DNA of 64,000 bases from Pseudomonas hamedanensis (GTDB lineage Bacteria; Pseudomonadota; Gammaproteobacteria; Pseudomonadales; Pseudomonadaceae), in NCBI RefSeq assembly GCF_014268595.2, contig NZ_CP077091.1, forward strand, positions 1,696,501-1,760,500. The letters are read 5' to 3'. Both the position numbers and the translations under genes were made by a program. The first letter of the stretch is position 1; each line of letters opens with the position of its first letter. Shown here piece after piece: positions 44,535 through 53,776 of this stretch. Below the pieces are notes generated by a model, which saw only the letters and a list, made by a program, of their open reading frames with translations, did no database searches and had not been told where the DNA came from.

Positions 44535-46373
44535 TCAAAACGCGAAGCAGGAACAGCCGAACGCGCCCCAGAAACCAGCGAAGTCGCTGACCGGCGCGTT
44601 CGACATCCGCGCCTTTTCATGGCTGTGGGTATGCACGGCACACGGCCCGCTGCACTGGTGAACCTGCGCCTGTAGCGGCGAGTTCGGGCGCCAGTGGCCC
44701 GGGACCTTGACCACCGGCGACCAATCCGGCAGCACCGGAATCGAGCGCGGACCGAGGTCTTCGAAGTCACCCGCGGCGTAAACGATCTTGCCGCCCACCA
44801 CAGTCATGACCGATTCGATCCACTTGATCGCTTCTTCCTCAACGCTGAAGAAGTCCGCGCTCAGCGCCGCCATATCTGCCAACTGGCCGACGCGGATCTG
44901 GCCCTTCTTGCCCTGCTCCGAGGAGAACCAGGCGCTGCCGTGGGTGAACAACTCCAGCGCGGTGGCGCGTGGCAAACCTTCCTCGTACAGGGCCAGACCG
45001 CCGACGGTGCGGCCGCTGACCATCCAGTACAGCGAAGTCCACGGGTTGTAGCTGGAGACGCGGGTGGCGTCGGTGCCGGCGCCGACCGGCACGCCTTCGG
45101 CAAGCATGCGCTTGATCGGCGGCGTGGCTTCGGCGGCTTGCTTGCCGTAACGATCGACGAAGTATTCGCCCTGGAACGCCATGCGGTCCTGAATCGCGAT
45201 GCCGCCGCCCAGCGCTTTCACCCGCTCGATATTTTGCGGGGTGATGGTTTCAGCGTGGTCGAAGAACCATGGCAAGCCGTTGAACGGAATGTCACGGTTG
45301 ACCTTCTCGAACACGTCGAGCATGCGGCTGATCGATTCGTTGTACGTGGCGTGCAGACGGAACGGCCAGCGTTGCTCGACCAGGTGGCGCACCACCGGCT
45401 CCAGCTCTTGTTCCATGGTCTGCGGCAGATCCGGGCGCGGTTCGAGGAAGTCTTCGAAGTCGGCGGCGGAGAACACCAGCATCTCGCCCGCGCCGTTGTG
45501 GCGCAGGAAGTCGTCGCCCTGGTGCAACTTGACGCTACCGGTCCAGTTCTGGAAATCGGTCAGCTCTTCTTTCGGCTTCTGGGTGAACAGGTTGTAGGCG
45601 ATGCGTACGGTCAACTGGTCGTCTTTGGCCAGTTGCTCGATCACTTGGTAATCGTCCGGGTAGTTCTGGAAACCACCGCCGGCATCGATCGCACTGGTCA
45701 GGCCGAGGCGATTGAGTTCGCGCATGAACTGGCGGGTCGAGTTGACCTGGTATTCCAGCGGCAGCTTCGGCCCCTTGGCCAGGGTCGAGTAGAGGATCAT
45801 CGCGTTCGGCCGCGCAACCAGCATGCCGGTCGGGTTGCCGTTACTGTCGCGAACGATCTCGCCGCCCGGCGGGTTCGGCGTGTCGCGGGTGTAGCCGGCC
45901 ACGCGCAAAGCAGCGCGGTTGAGCAAGGCGCGGTCATACAGGTGCAGGATGAACACCGGGGTGTCCGGCGCGGCCTGGTTGATTTCCTCAAGGGTCGGCA
46001 TGCGTTTTTCGGCGAACTGGAATTCGTTCCAGCCACCGACCACGCGCACCCACTGCGGCGTCGGTGTGCGATCGGCCTGATCCTTGAGCATGCGCAGTGC
46101 ATCGGCCAGCGACGGCACGCCTTCCCAGCGCAGTTCGAGGTTGTAGTTCAAGCCGCCACGAATCAGGTGCAAGTGCGAGTCGTTGAGGCCGGGAATGACG
46201 CAGCGGCCTTTCATGTCGACCACCTGCGTGGCGCTGCCTTTAAGGGCCATGGCCTCGGCATCGTTACCGACGGCGACGAAGCGCCCGTCCTTGATCGCCA
46301 CGGCGCTGGCCAGTGGTTTTTCGCGGTCTACGGTATGAAATTGGCCATTGAATAAAATCAGATCGGCGCTCAT
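44535..46373 (-). CDS. YtcJ-type metal-dependent amidohydrolase
   Basis: A 612-residue amidohydrolase of the Amidohydro_3 group. The N-terminal composite domain (ADLILFNGQFHTVDREKPLA) leads to GLNDSHLHLIRGG with the metal-binding histidines near residue 70; FDHAETI and GAGTDATRVSSYNPW are further barrel motifs. The C-terminus has an extra CFAF-ended tail with paired cysteines (GCSCFAF) not part of the catalytic domain. GAGGAACTGCG precedes the ATG. It lies between the YcaC-like hydrolase and an ABM-domain protein, so a small catabolic or detoxifying pathway is likely, substrate unknown. Confidence 0.9.
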   Translation of the reverse strand: MSADLILFNGQFHTVDREKPLASAVAIKDGRFVAVGNDAEAMALKGSATQVVDMKGRCVIPGLNDSHLHLIRGGLNYNLELRWEGVPSLADALRMLKDQADRTPTPQWVRVVGGWNEFQFAEKRMPTLEEINQAAPDTPVFILHLYDRALLNRAALRVAGYTRDTPNPPGGEIVRDSNGNPTGMLVARPNAMILYSTLAKGPKLPLEYQVNSTRQFMRELNRLGLTSAIDAGGGFQNYPDDYQVIEQLAKDDQLTVRIAYNLFTQKPKEELTDFQNWTGSVKLHQGDDFLRHNGAGEMLVFSAADFEDFLEPRPDLPQTMEQELEPVVRHLVEQRWPFRLHATYNESISRMLDVFEKVNRDIPFNGLPWFFDHAETITPQNIERVKALGGGIAIQDRMAFQGEYFVDRYGKQAAEATPPIKRMLAEGVPVGAGTDATRVSSYNPWTSLYWMVSGRTVGGLALYEEGLPRATALELFTHGSAWFSSEQGKKGQIRVGQLADMAALSADFFSVEEEAIKWIESVMTVVGGKIVYAAGDFEDLGPRSIPVLPDWSPVVKVPGHWRPNSPLQAQVHQCSGPCAVHTHSHEKARMSNAPVSDFAGFWGAFGCSCFAF

Positions 46374-46417
46374 CGCAGTTCCTCAAGCAAAAGTAAAAAA
46401 GTCAGCAAACCTCACGC

Positions 46418-47044
46418 TCAACGCGGCGAGGTTTCTTGGGAATCGAGGTGTTCATGGGCCTGGCTGGCTTCCAGCCATGGGGTGAACAAACGCGTGACTG
46501 GCGGCATCACTACGTAGACCACCGAAAGCACGATGGTCAGGGTGATCAGGAACGTCGCGACCACGTAGTTGGACAGCAGCGGATGCAGCGCCAGCAACGG
46601 TCCCCAGATCAGCGGCACCAGCAAGGTATGCGGCAAAATCACCAGCAGGGTGACGACAGCCTGCTTCCAGCGCGGCGGTGGCGAGCCGGCTTCGGCCAGC
46701 GGGGTGAACCAGAATTCATTGACCGGCGCGACTTCGGTCTGATCACCATCCGCCAGCATCGGCGCGGCTTCGGCGACCAGTGCCTGACGCTCCGATGATT
46801 CCAGCCAGCCTTGCATCGCTTCGGTGGAGCTGAAGCGCAGCACGCAGGTGTAAAAATCCAGACGCCCGCGCTTGCCGCGCACCACGTCCACGCCCAGATG
46901 CCCTTCACGCTGCCCGGCGACGCGCACGATATTGCGCAGCCACGCTTCATAGGCCGACTCGAAACCGGCCTTGACCGAGTGTTTGATGATCAACGTGACA
47001 GTCTCATCGGCCCCCGGTGCTTGTTGATTCAGGACTTCAGGCAT
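46418..47044 (-). CDS. Antibiotic-biosynthesis-monooxygenase-domain membrane protein
   Basis: A 208-residue protein with an N-terminal ABM ferredoxin-like domain (TLIIKHSVKAGFESAYEAWL, REGHLGVDVVRG, residues about 15-110) and two C-terminal membrane helices (VVTLLVILPHTLLVPLIWG and YVVATFLITLTIVLSVVYVV). This fusion is known as a conserved bacterial family without an assigned substrate. It overlaps the DoxX gene by eight bases and is followed by the amidohydrolase after 44 bases. Confidence 0.88.
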   Translation of the reverse strand: MPEVLNQQAPGADETVTLIIKHSVKAGFESAYEAWLRNIVRVAGQREGHLGVDVVRGKRGRLDFYTCVLRFSSTEAMQGWLESSERQALVAEAAPMLADGDQTEVAPVNEFWFTPLAEAGSPPPRWKQAVVTLLVILPHTLLVPLIWGPLLALHPLLSNYVVATFLITLTIVLSVVYVVMPPVTRLFTPWLEASQAHEHLDSQETSPR

Positions 47045-47450
47045 AACGCAGCACTCCGGGCAAACGAACAGGAATCGCCAGCCGTCCGGGCCCGGCGATC
47101 AATACAGTGGTGAAGAGGATCAACAGCAGCCAGCCGAACTGCCCTTCGGCCACACTCCATTGCGGATGCACAACCAGCAACGCAACCAGCAGCACAAAGA
47201 GAATAGGCAAGCAGGCCAGACGCGCCAGAACCCCGGCAACGATCAGCAGCGGACAGAGGACTTCGGCGAAGATCGCCAGAATCAGGGTGAGGTGCGCACC
47301 GAGGTGAAACGGGTCTTCGATCAGTTGCAGTTGCGCCGTGAAGTCCAGCAGCTTGGGCAAGCCGTGCACCCACAACAGAAACAACCCGCCGCTGACCCGC
47401 AGGAACAGCAACCCGACGTCGCGCGCCTGTTCATCCCTCGAAGCAATCAT
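47037..47450 (-). CDS. DoxX-family membrane protein
   Basis: A 137-residue protein with four membrane helices, starting MIASRDEQARDVGLLFLRVS and containing GGLFLLWVHGLPKLLDF, typical of DoxX proteins. The family is linked to quinone or thiol redox functions, but many members have no known role. It is first in the reverse-strand operon DoxX - ABM protein - amidohydrolase - isochorismatase-like hydrolase. The LysR gene at 48118, same strand, is separated from it by the REP array. Confidence 0.88.
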   Translation of the reverse strand: MIASRDEQARDVGLLFLRVSGGLFLLWVHGLPKLLDFTAQLQLIEDPFHLGAHLTLILAIFAEVLCPLLIVAGVLARLACLPILFVLLVALLVVHPQWSVAEGQFGWLLLILFTTVLIAGPGRLAIPVRLPGVLRYA

Positions 47451-47610
47451 GACCCGACCCTTTGAATGTCATTGACGGGAATCATGCCAAGGCCGCGGCG
47501 CGAGAAATTGGATGGGTGTGCTTAGTTGATTGCAGGCCACCGACAGTCTGCAGATGGCCACAAAAACAGGTAGAAGCGGCAGGCCCCCAATCAGCAGACC
47601 GCCACAAAAC

Positions 47611-48100
47611 AGTGTGGGAGCGGGCTTGCCCGCGAAGGCGTCAGGACAGGCAAATCCATCTTGACTGGCACACCGCTTTCGCGAGCAAGCTCGCTCCCAC
47701 AGGGATTGGCGCTAGGCACTCGATTTGCGGACCCCACAAAACAGTGTGGGAGCGGGCTTGCTCGCGAAGGCGTCAGGTCAGGCACATCCACCTTGGCTGG
47801 CACACCACTTTCGCGAGCAAGCCCGCTCCCACAGGGATTGGCGTTGGACACTCATTTTTCAGACCGCCACAAAACAGTGTGGGAGCGGGCTTGCCCGCGA
47901 AGGCGTCAGGTCAGGCACATCCACCTTGGCTGGCACAGCGCTTTCGCGAGCAAGCCCGCTCCCACAGGGACTGGCGTTGGACACTCATTTTTCAGACCGC
48001 CACAAAACAGTGTGGGAGCGAGCTTGCTCGCGAAGGCGTCAGGTCAGGCAAATCCATCTTGACTGGCACACCGCTTTCGCGAGCAGGCTCACTCCTACAG
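47611..48100. repeat. Tandem array of four REP pairs, unit about 133 bp
   Basis: Left cores (GTGTGGGAGCGGGCTTGCCC and variants) begin at 47612, 47744, 47877 and 48010, spacings 132, 133 and 133 bases. Each is followed by an inverse core (GCGAGCAAGCTCGCTCCCAC variants) about 75 bases later; the last right core has the variant GAGCAGGCTCACTCCTAC. The joining sequences (cacaaaacagtgtg, ggcgttggacactcattt) repeat as well. The array fills the 667-base gap between DoxX and the LysR gene, which otherwise holds nothing I can call. Confidence 0.93.
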
Positions 48101-48117
48101 GGGATCGATGTAGGGAC

Positions 48118-49041
48118 TTAGATCGTCGGGATATCCAGCGGCGCGGCCATGAACTGGCTGATCCGCGAGCGTAGCCATTTTTCCGCCGGGTCGTTGTCGT
48201 GCACCCCGCTCCAGGCCATCGACAATTGCGCGGCATCGATCGGGAACGGTGGGTCTTCGGCGCGCAAGGCGCAGCCTTCAACCAGGGCACAAGCGGCGTA
48301 ATCCGGCACGGTGGCAATCATTTCGGTGCCAGCGAGCAAGGCGCGCAAGCCGCTGAACTGCGGTACGCCCAGCACGACGCGGCGGCAGCGGCCGATCTTC
48401 GCCAGGTCCATGTCGATATTGCCGCTCAGGTCGCCTGAGAACGACACCATCGCATGCGGACGCTCGCAGTATTCGTCCAGCGTCAGCGGCCCCGGACAGT
48501 CGTCGCCGCGCAATACCTTGCAGGGAATATCGCGCAGCTTTTTGCGCTTGGCATTGGCCGGCAGATCCGTGGTGTAGCTGACGCCCACGGAGATTTCCCC
48601 CGAGGCCAACAGCGCCGGCATCAACAGATAGTTGGCGCGGCGCACCACCACGACAATTCCCGGCGCCTCCTGCTGAAGCTGACGCAACAACGGCGGAAAC
48701 AGACCGAACTCGGCGTCATCCGACAAACCGATGCGGAACACGTCGCAACTGCTCGCCGGTTCGAATTCCTTGGCCCGGCTGACCGCACCGGAAATCACGT
48801 CCATCGCCGGTTGCAGCTCCTTGAGAATCGCCAGCGCCCGCGCAGTTGGCTCCATGCCGCGACCGTTGCGCAGCAGCAACGGATCATCGAACAGATCGCG
48901 TAACCGCCCCAGCGCCGCACTGACCGCAGGCTGGCCCATGAACAGTTTTTCAGCAACGCGGGTCAGGTTCTTTTCGAACATCAGCGCTTCGAAAATCACC
49001 AACAGGTTCATGTCGACGCGGCGCAGATCGTTACGGTTCAT
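48118..49041 (-). CDS. LysR-family transcriptional regulator
   Basis: A 307-residue regulator of the NodD/LeuO-like LysR branch: N-terminus RRVDMNLLVIFEALMFEKNL, helix-turn-helix at residues about 22-45 (RVAEKLFMGQPAVSAALGRL), then an effector domain. The ATG at 49041 fits the family; 62 more open codons before it are not. The metallo-beta-lactamase-fold gene lies 56 bases upstream on the same strand, so regulator and hydrolase may share a transcript. Confidence 0.92.
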   Translation of the reverse strand: MNRNDLRRVDMNLLVIFEALMFEKNLTRVAEKLFMGQPAVSAALGRLRDLFDDPLLLRNGRGMEPTARALAILKELQPAMDVISGAVSRAKEFEPASSCDVFRIGLSDDAEFGLFPPLLRQLQQEAPGIVVVVRRANYLLMPALLASGEISVGVSYTTDLPANAKRKKLRDIPCKVLRGDDCPGPLTLDEYCERPHAMVSFSGDLSGNIDMDLAKIGRCRRVVLGVPQFSGLRALLAGTEMIATVPDYAACALVEGCALRAEDPPFPIDAAQLSMAWSGVHDNDPAEKWLRSRISQFMAAPLDIPTI

Positions 49042-49097
49042 GGGCGTGGTTTCCTTGTCGGTGTCAGCGGTTTCAGGCAGGCGGGACGCTGTGCACT

Positions 49098-50081
49098 TTA
49101 CTCGATCAACGGCACCTTGGCCGCGCGTTTGTAAGGGCCATATTCCACCGGCACCCATTGGAAGTGCTTGCCTTCGGCGGCGATGTGACCGATCCCCGGA
49201 AACGGCAAGTGCGCCGCCGTCACCCACGTCTTGCTCGCCGCGGCCGCGCTGAACACGGCCTGACGACTGTTGATCGCCTGCTGACTGTTGACGTCAAAAC
49301 CGATCGACACCTCCGGATGGAGGAACTGCACGGCGAGGTTGTGCACCAGATCGCCCATGAACACGATGCTCTGCTGCTGCGAGGTAAAACGATAGGTCGT
49401 GCTGCCCGGCGTGTGTCCGGCCTCAAGCGTCGCCTCGACCAGCCCCGGTAGCGGCGACTGCCCCGCAGCGAACGTCTTGAAGCGCCCGGCGGCAACGTAG
49501 GGTGCCGTGGAGTCCTGGGCAATCTGGAAGAACGCTTTGGCACCCGCCGACGCCTTGGCCAACGCCGCCGCATCGAGCCAGTAATCGGCCTCGGCCTGGG
49601 CGGCGTACACCGTGGCGTTGGCAAACAGCGGCTGCTTTTTCGCATCGACCAGGCCGCAAACGTGATCGAGGTGCAGGTGCGTCAGCAGAATCGTGTCGAC
49701 CTGCTCAGGCTTGTAACCGGCGGCCTGCATGTTGGCCGAAAGCTGCCCCGCCGTGGCGCCAATGCACTGCCCCGCACCGGTATCGACCAGAATCAGTTGC
49801 TTGCCGGTGTTGACCAGAAAGGCGTTGAACGCCGTTTGCACGCCCGACGTTTCAATCGAACGGCGCGCCAGCAGCGCGCGAATCTGGCTCTGGCTCATGC
49901 CCTGCAAGAGCTTTGGCGACAAGTCGTTATAGCCATCGAACAACGCGGTGACTTCGTAATCGCCCACGGCCAGGCGGAAATAGCCCGGCGCCTGGGTGCC
50001 GACCTGCGGCGCCTGTGCCATGGCGCTGGATGTAGCCAGAACGACCGCCAGGGCCGCCGCTGCGTTAAACATGCCTTTCAT
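49098..50081 (-). CDS. Periplasmic metallo-beta-lactamase-fold hydrolase
   Basis: A 327-residue protein with a signal peptide (MKGMFNAAAALAVVLATSSAMA, cleavage before QAPQ). The zinc motif is LLTHLHLDHVCGLVD near residues 130-145, with further ligands expected in EAGHTPGSTTYRF and at the C-terminal histidine AAHLPFPGIGH. Relatives include quorum-quenching lactonases, but the family is broad and activity cannot be assigned. GGAGATCC precedes the ATG at 50081. It is divergent from an AraC gene. Confidence 0.88.
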   Translation of the reverse strand: MKGMFNAAAALAVVLATSSAMAQAPQVGTQAPGYFRLAVGDYEVTALFDGYNDLSPKLLQGMSQSQIRALLARRSIETSGVQTAFNAFLVNTGKQLILVDTGAGQCIGATAGQLSANMQAAGYKPEQVDTILLTHLHLDHVCGLVDAKKQPLFANATVYAAQAEADYWLDAAALAKASAGAKAFFQIAQDSTAPYVAAGRFKTFAAGQSPLPGLVEATLEAGHTPGSTTYRFTSQQQSIVFMGDLVHNLAVQFLHPEVSIGFDVNSQQAINSRQAVFSAAAASKTWVTAAHLPFPGIGHIAAEGKHFQWVPVEYGPYKRAAKVPLIE

Positions 50082-50315
50082 TGGATCTCCCCTTGATCTG
50101 GCCGACAGCGGCCACCCTTGCTGTGATCGTGCCGCAACTCGGCGGGCGCAGACTTGCAGGGATGTGCTGAGTTCAGGCCTCGGCGATGGAATTAACAACG
50201 ATTAACTCGTCAGCCTTACGCCCTCACCCAACAATGAAGCCCTCTGCGCAGCGTTGCTTTTTTGACCTGAGGGAATGCGCCGACCGTGCTTTCCCCACCG
50301 ACACGGACCTTGGCC

Positions 50316-50747
50316 ATGGCTTATTTGCAGCAAACCGTCGCCCTCGCCCCTGCCTGCGAACCGCATAAAAGTGCGAGTGGCGGACTCAGTCCGCAGCGCG
50401 AACGCCACGTCAAACAACTGATCCTCGATCGCCTGGGCGAGAGCCTGGAAGTGGCGGAGCTGGCCCGCGCCTGCTCACTGTCACGCAGCCATTTCTCCCG
50501 CGCGTTCAAGTGCAGCACCGGCCTCTCGCCACAGGACTGGATTCGCACCCAGCGCCTGGCGCGGGCCAAGCTGTTGATCCAGCACACCGACCTGAGCCTG
50601 ACCCAGATCAGCCTGGAGTGCGGCTTCTGCGATCAGGCGCATTTCTGCCATATGTTCACCCGTAGCGAAGGCATCAATCCGTTTGCCTGGCGCTGTCGGG
50701 TCATGGGCAAGCTGAAAAGCAACGCTGCGCAGCCTGCGGTGTTTTGA
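50316..50747 (+). CDS. Small AraC-family regulator (DNA-binding domain only)
   Basis: A 143-residue protein that is almost entirely the AraC double helix-turn-helix: LGESLEVAELARACSLSRSH (first HTH) and LTQISLECGFCDQAHFCHMF (second). There is no effector domain, as in SoxS/MarA-sized regulators. An in-frame GTG at 50286 is an alternative start; neither has a strong ribosome site. It is divergent from the metallo-beta-lactamase-fold gene, its likeliest target. Confidence 0.85.
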   Translation: MAYLQQTVALAPACEPHKSASGGLSPQRERHVKQLILDRLGESLEVAELARACSLSRSHFSRAFKCSTGLSPQDWIRTQRLARAKLLIQHTDLSLTQISLECGFCDQAHFCHMFTRSEGINPFAWRCRVMGKLKSNAAQPAVF

Positions 50748-50881
50748 CTGCTGCCGTTACGCCACCCGTTGCACTGATGCTCAAACCTGAGGATTATGCC
50801 CGGACACCCCGGATCAGACGGCCTGCGCTTGCGCCAGGCACTGGTTCGACCTGTCCGTCGCATCACCGCAGGAGCGCGCTG

Positions 50882-53776
50882 TTGAGTTTTCCCCCGAATC
50901 AGGCCATCGCTTTTGGCCCCTATCGGATACATCCCGGGCAACGATTGCTACTGGAAGGCCAACAGCCTTTGCGCCTGGGACGGCGGGCGATGGACATCCT
51001 CCTGATTTTGCTGGCGCATGCCGGCGAAGTGGTCAGCAAACAGCAATTGATGGCCGGGGTCTGGCCCGACAGTGTGGTCGAAGACATCAACCTGCGCGTG
51101 CACATGGCGGCGCTGCGCAAGGCCCTCGGCGACGGGCAGAACGGGCAGCGCTACATCGTCACCGTGGCGCAGCGCGGCTACAGCTTTGTCGCCCCGATTG
51201 TGCTCGACAACATCGAGCAAAAGCCTGCGGTTGCCGTCGCCAGACACAACCTGCCGCTGCGGCGTACGCGGATGATCGGCCGCCAAGCCGTGGTCGATCA
51301 CTTGATTGCGCAGTTGCCGCGCCAACGCTGCATCACCCTGGTCGGCCCCGGCGGGATCGGCAAAACCACGGTGGCCCTGCGTGTGGCGGAACAATTGCTC
51401 GGGCATTATCGCGACGGCATCCGCCTGGTGGATTTGGCACCCATCGCCGATCCCGGGCTGATCGGCTCGCATCTGGCGACGCTGCTCGATCTGTCCGCAC
51501 CGGACGGCGATGCGCAAGCTTGTCTGGTCGATGGCCTGCGGGAACGGCAAATGTTGCTGGTAATCGACAACTGCGAGCACCTGATCGATGCGGTCGCGTC
51601 GCTCAGCGAGGAGATTCTGCGCGGCGCGCCCAAGGTGCATATCCTCGCGACCAGCCGCGAGAGTCTGCGCGCTGAGGGCGAGTTCGTGCAGCGCCTGGAA
51701 TCGCTCGATTGCCCATCCTTGTTGACCCCGATGGATCCGGCCCGGGCGCTGGGTTTTGCTGCGCTGCAATTGTTTGCCGAGCGAGCGACGGCAGCCCGGG
51801 AAAGCTTTCAACTGAGCCACGCCGAACTGCCGCAAGCGATCGAGATCTGCCAGCGCCTGGACGGTATACCGCTGGCCCTGGAACTTGCCGCCGCGCAGGT
51901 CAGCGAACTGGGCATGGACGGCCTGCTCAAGCAGTTGCGCGAAGGTTTGCCGCCGCTGTCGGCCGGACAACACAGTAGCGCCGAACGCCATTTGACCTTG
52001 CGCGCCACGATGGACTGGAGTTTCAACCTGCTCAACCCCTGCGAGCAAACCTGTTTGCGCCGACTGGGAATTTTCCGCGGCAGCTTCACCCTCGCCTCTG
52101 CAGCCGCGGTGGTGATTGGCCAACAGATCGATCCTGGCGCCGTGTTCACCGCTGTCACGCAGCTGGTGGCCAAATCTCTGCTTAGCGTAGAAGTGGGCGA
52201 CGAAGATGTTTTCTATCGTTTGCTCGACACCACCCGACATTACGCCCTGGAAAAACTCGAACAGGCCGACGAGCTCAGCGCAACCCGCCAGCGCCACGCC
52301 GAACGCTGCCTGACCTTGATGCAGCAGGCACAAGCGGATTGGGACAACACCCCGACCGTGTTGTGGATGGAGCGCTATGCCCGGGGCCTGGAGGATTTAC
52401 GCGCGGCGCTGGACTGGAGCCTCAACGGACCGGGGCCGGATGAGCTGGGTATTCAACTGGCAGCCGCTTCGGCACCGTTGTGGCAGGAGTTGTCATTGCT
52501 GCGCGATTACAGCCGTTATGTCCGCCGGGCGCTGAGTCTGCTCGAGGAAACAGCAGAGCCCTGCCCTCGCCTGCAAATCGCGTTGAAACTGGCGCTCGGC
52601 AGCGCCAGCTACCACACCTGGGGCGGTACGCCACAAACCATCGAGGCCTTCGTCGACGCCTGCCAGTTGGCCGAGACACACGGCGATCTCGCTGGGCAGC
52701 TGCGTGCAGTGTCAGGGCACATGGCGGTCAATCTGAGTTGCGGGCACTACCGCGCGGCATTGGCGCAAAGCGAGCAATTCGACCGCATTGGCGTGCACGG
52801 CGAACCGCTGCTATCACTGAGCACACATCGCTTGCGCGTGCTGGCCCTGCATTATGCCGGCGACCAGCCCCAGGCTCGTGTGCATGCCGAGCAAGTGCTG
52901 CAGCGCATGGCGCACAGCGGCCACCTCAATCGCTTCACCCATGGCTTTGGCGTGCAGTACGACCAGAGCGTCGCCTCGTTGACGGTGCTCGCGCGGGTGT
53001 TGTGGCTGCAAGGTTTGCCCGAGCAAGCGTGGCGCACCGCACGGCAGGCGCTGGACATTGCCGTGCAAATCAACCATGGCACCTCGATTTGCTACACCCT
53101 GGCGCTGGCCAGCTGTCTGATTGCGCATTACAACGGTGACCGGCAGAACGCCCAGGCCCTGTTGCAGTTGTTGCTGGAACAGTCGCAGAAGCATTCGGTG
53201 CTGTTGTTCAACACCTGGGGCCGGCACTATGCGCAGGTAATCGACCCCGATAACACTAAGCCTGTGTCAGCGCAAAGCAGCGGTTTGATCCGGGAAGTCA
53301 TGGTTACGCTGGATGAGCGTTTTGTCGATGACGCACTGGTGGAACGGGCGCGCAACGGCGATGCGGGATGGAGCTCGGCAGAGATATTGCGGGCTCGGGC
53401 GGTTGCATTATTGAAGGGTTTCGAAAGGCCCCTTTGCGAGCAGGCTCGCTCCCACAAGGGTCTTATGTCGGGCGCAGATTCCGTCTGTGTGAGCGAGCCT
53501 GCTCGCGAAGAGTCCCTGACAGACACCGCCCAAACCCGCGAAGCCGAACAAACCCTGCAACACGCCCTGAGCATTGCCAGAATCCAGGGAGCACTGGCTT
53601 GGGAGTTACGCAGTGCCGCAGACCTCGCTCACTTATGGCGACGCCAGTCCCGCCATCGCGAAGCACTCGACTTATTGACCCCGATTTATCAGCGCTTCAC
53701 CGAAGGCTATGCCACTCCCGACTTACGCAAGGTGCGCCTGCTACTCGACAGCCTCCACGACGAGCGCCCGGCCTGA
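50882..53776 (+). CDS. STAND-type regulator: winged helix, NB-ARC-like ATPase, TPR-like C-terminus
   Basis: A 964-residue regulator from the TTG at 50882, chosen because AGGAG lies eight bases before it; the frame is open back to 50744 and an ATG at 50777 is possible. An OmpR-type winged helix fills residues about 5-100 (RRAMDILLILLAHAGEVVSK, VAQRGYSFVAP). The ATPase has Walker A VGPGGIGKTT and Walker B LLVIDNCEHL, followed by a winged-helix and helical repeats to the end. A REP pair (53433-53510) is embedded in frame near residues 850-877. The 3' end overlaps the convergent paralogue by 36 bases. The signal sensed is unknown. Confidence 0.88.
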   Translation: MSFPPNQAIAFGPYRIHPGQRLLLEGQQPLRLGRRAMDILLILLAHAGEVVSKQQLMAGVWPDSVVEDINLRVHMAALRKALGDGQNGQRYIVTVAQRGYSFVAPIVLDNIEQKPAVAVARHNLPLRRTRMIGRQAVVDHLIAQLPRQRCITLVGPGGIGKTTVALRVAEQLLGHYRDGIRLVDLAPIADPGLIGSHLATLLDLSAPDGDAQACLVDGLRERQMLLVIDNCEHLIDAVASLSEEILRGAPKVHILATSRESLRAEGEFVQRLESLDCPSLLTPMDPARALGFAALQLFAERATAARESFQLSHAELPQAIEICQRLDGIPLALELAAAQVSELGMDGLLKQLREGLPPLSAGQHSSAERHLTLRATMDWSFNLLNPCEQTCLRRLGIFRGSFTLASAAAVVIGQQIDPGAVFTAVTQLVAKSLLSVEVGDEDVFYRLLDTTRHYALEKLEQADELSATRQRHAERCLTLMQQAQADWDNTPTVLWMERYARGLEDLRAALDWSLNGPGPDELGIQLAAASAPLWQELSLLRDYSRYVRRALSLLEETAEPCPRLQIALKLALGSASYHTWGGTPQTIEAFVDACQLAETHGDLAGQLRAVSGHMAVNLSCGHYRAALAQSEQFDRIGVHGEPLLSLSTHRLRVLALHYAGDQPQARVHAEQVLQRMAHSGHLNRFTHGFGVQYDQSVASLTVLARVLWLQGLPEQAWRTARQALDIAVQINHGTSICYTLALASCLIAHYNGDRQNAQALLQLLLEQSQKHSVLLFNTWGRHYAQVIDPDNTKPVSAQSSGLIREVMVTLDERFVDDALVERARNGDAGWSSAEILRARAVALLKGFERPLCEQARSHKGLMSGADSVCVSEPAREESLTDTAQTREAEQTLQHALSIARIQGALAWELRSAADLAHLWRRQSRHREALDLLTPIYQRFTEGYATPDLRKVRLLLDSLHDERPA
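53433..53510. repeat. REP pair inside a coding sequence
   Basis: Cores GCGAGCAGGCTCGCTCCCAC and GTGAGCGAGCCTGCTCGCG face each other inside the regulator gene, and both are read through in frame as LCEQARSHKG and SEPAREE. It is the only REP pair in this window inside a gene. Confidence 0.93.

Noticed and set aside
44694..46355. 553-codon forward open frame over the amidohydrolase
   Set aside because: Mirror of the reverse-strand gene with no recognisable motif.
47462..48121. 219-codon forward frame through the REP array
   Set aside because: The translated repeats only reflect the tandem REP units; not a repeat protein.
50744..50881. Extra N-terminal residues of the STAND regulator
   Set aside because: The frame is open but overlaps the AraC gene's stop region; AGGAG before the TTG at 50882 and alignment with the paralogue's N-terminus favour the shorter form, though the ATG at 50777 cannot be excluded.
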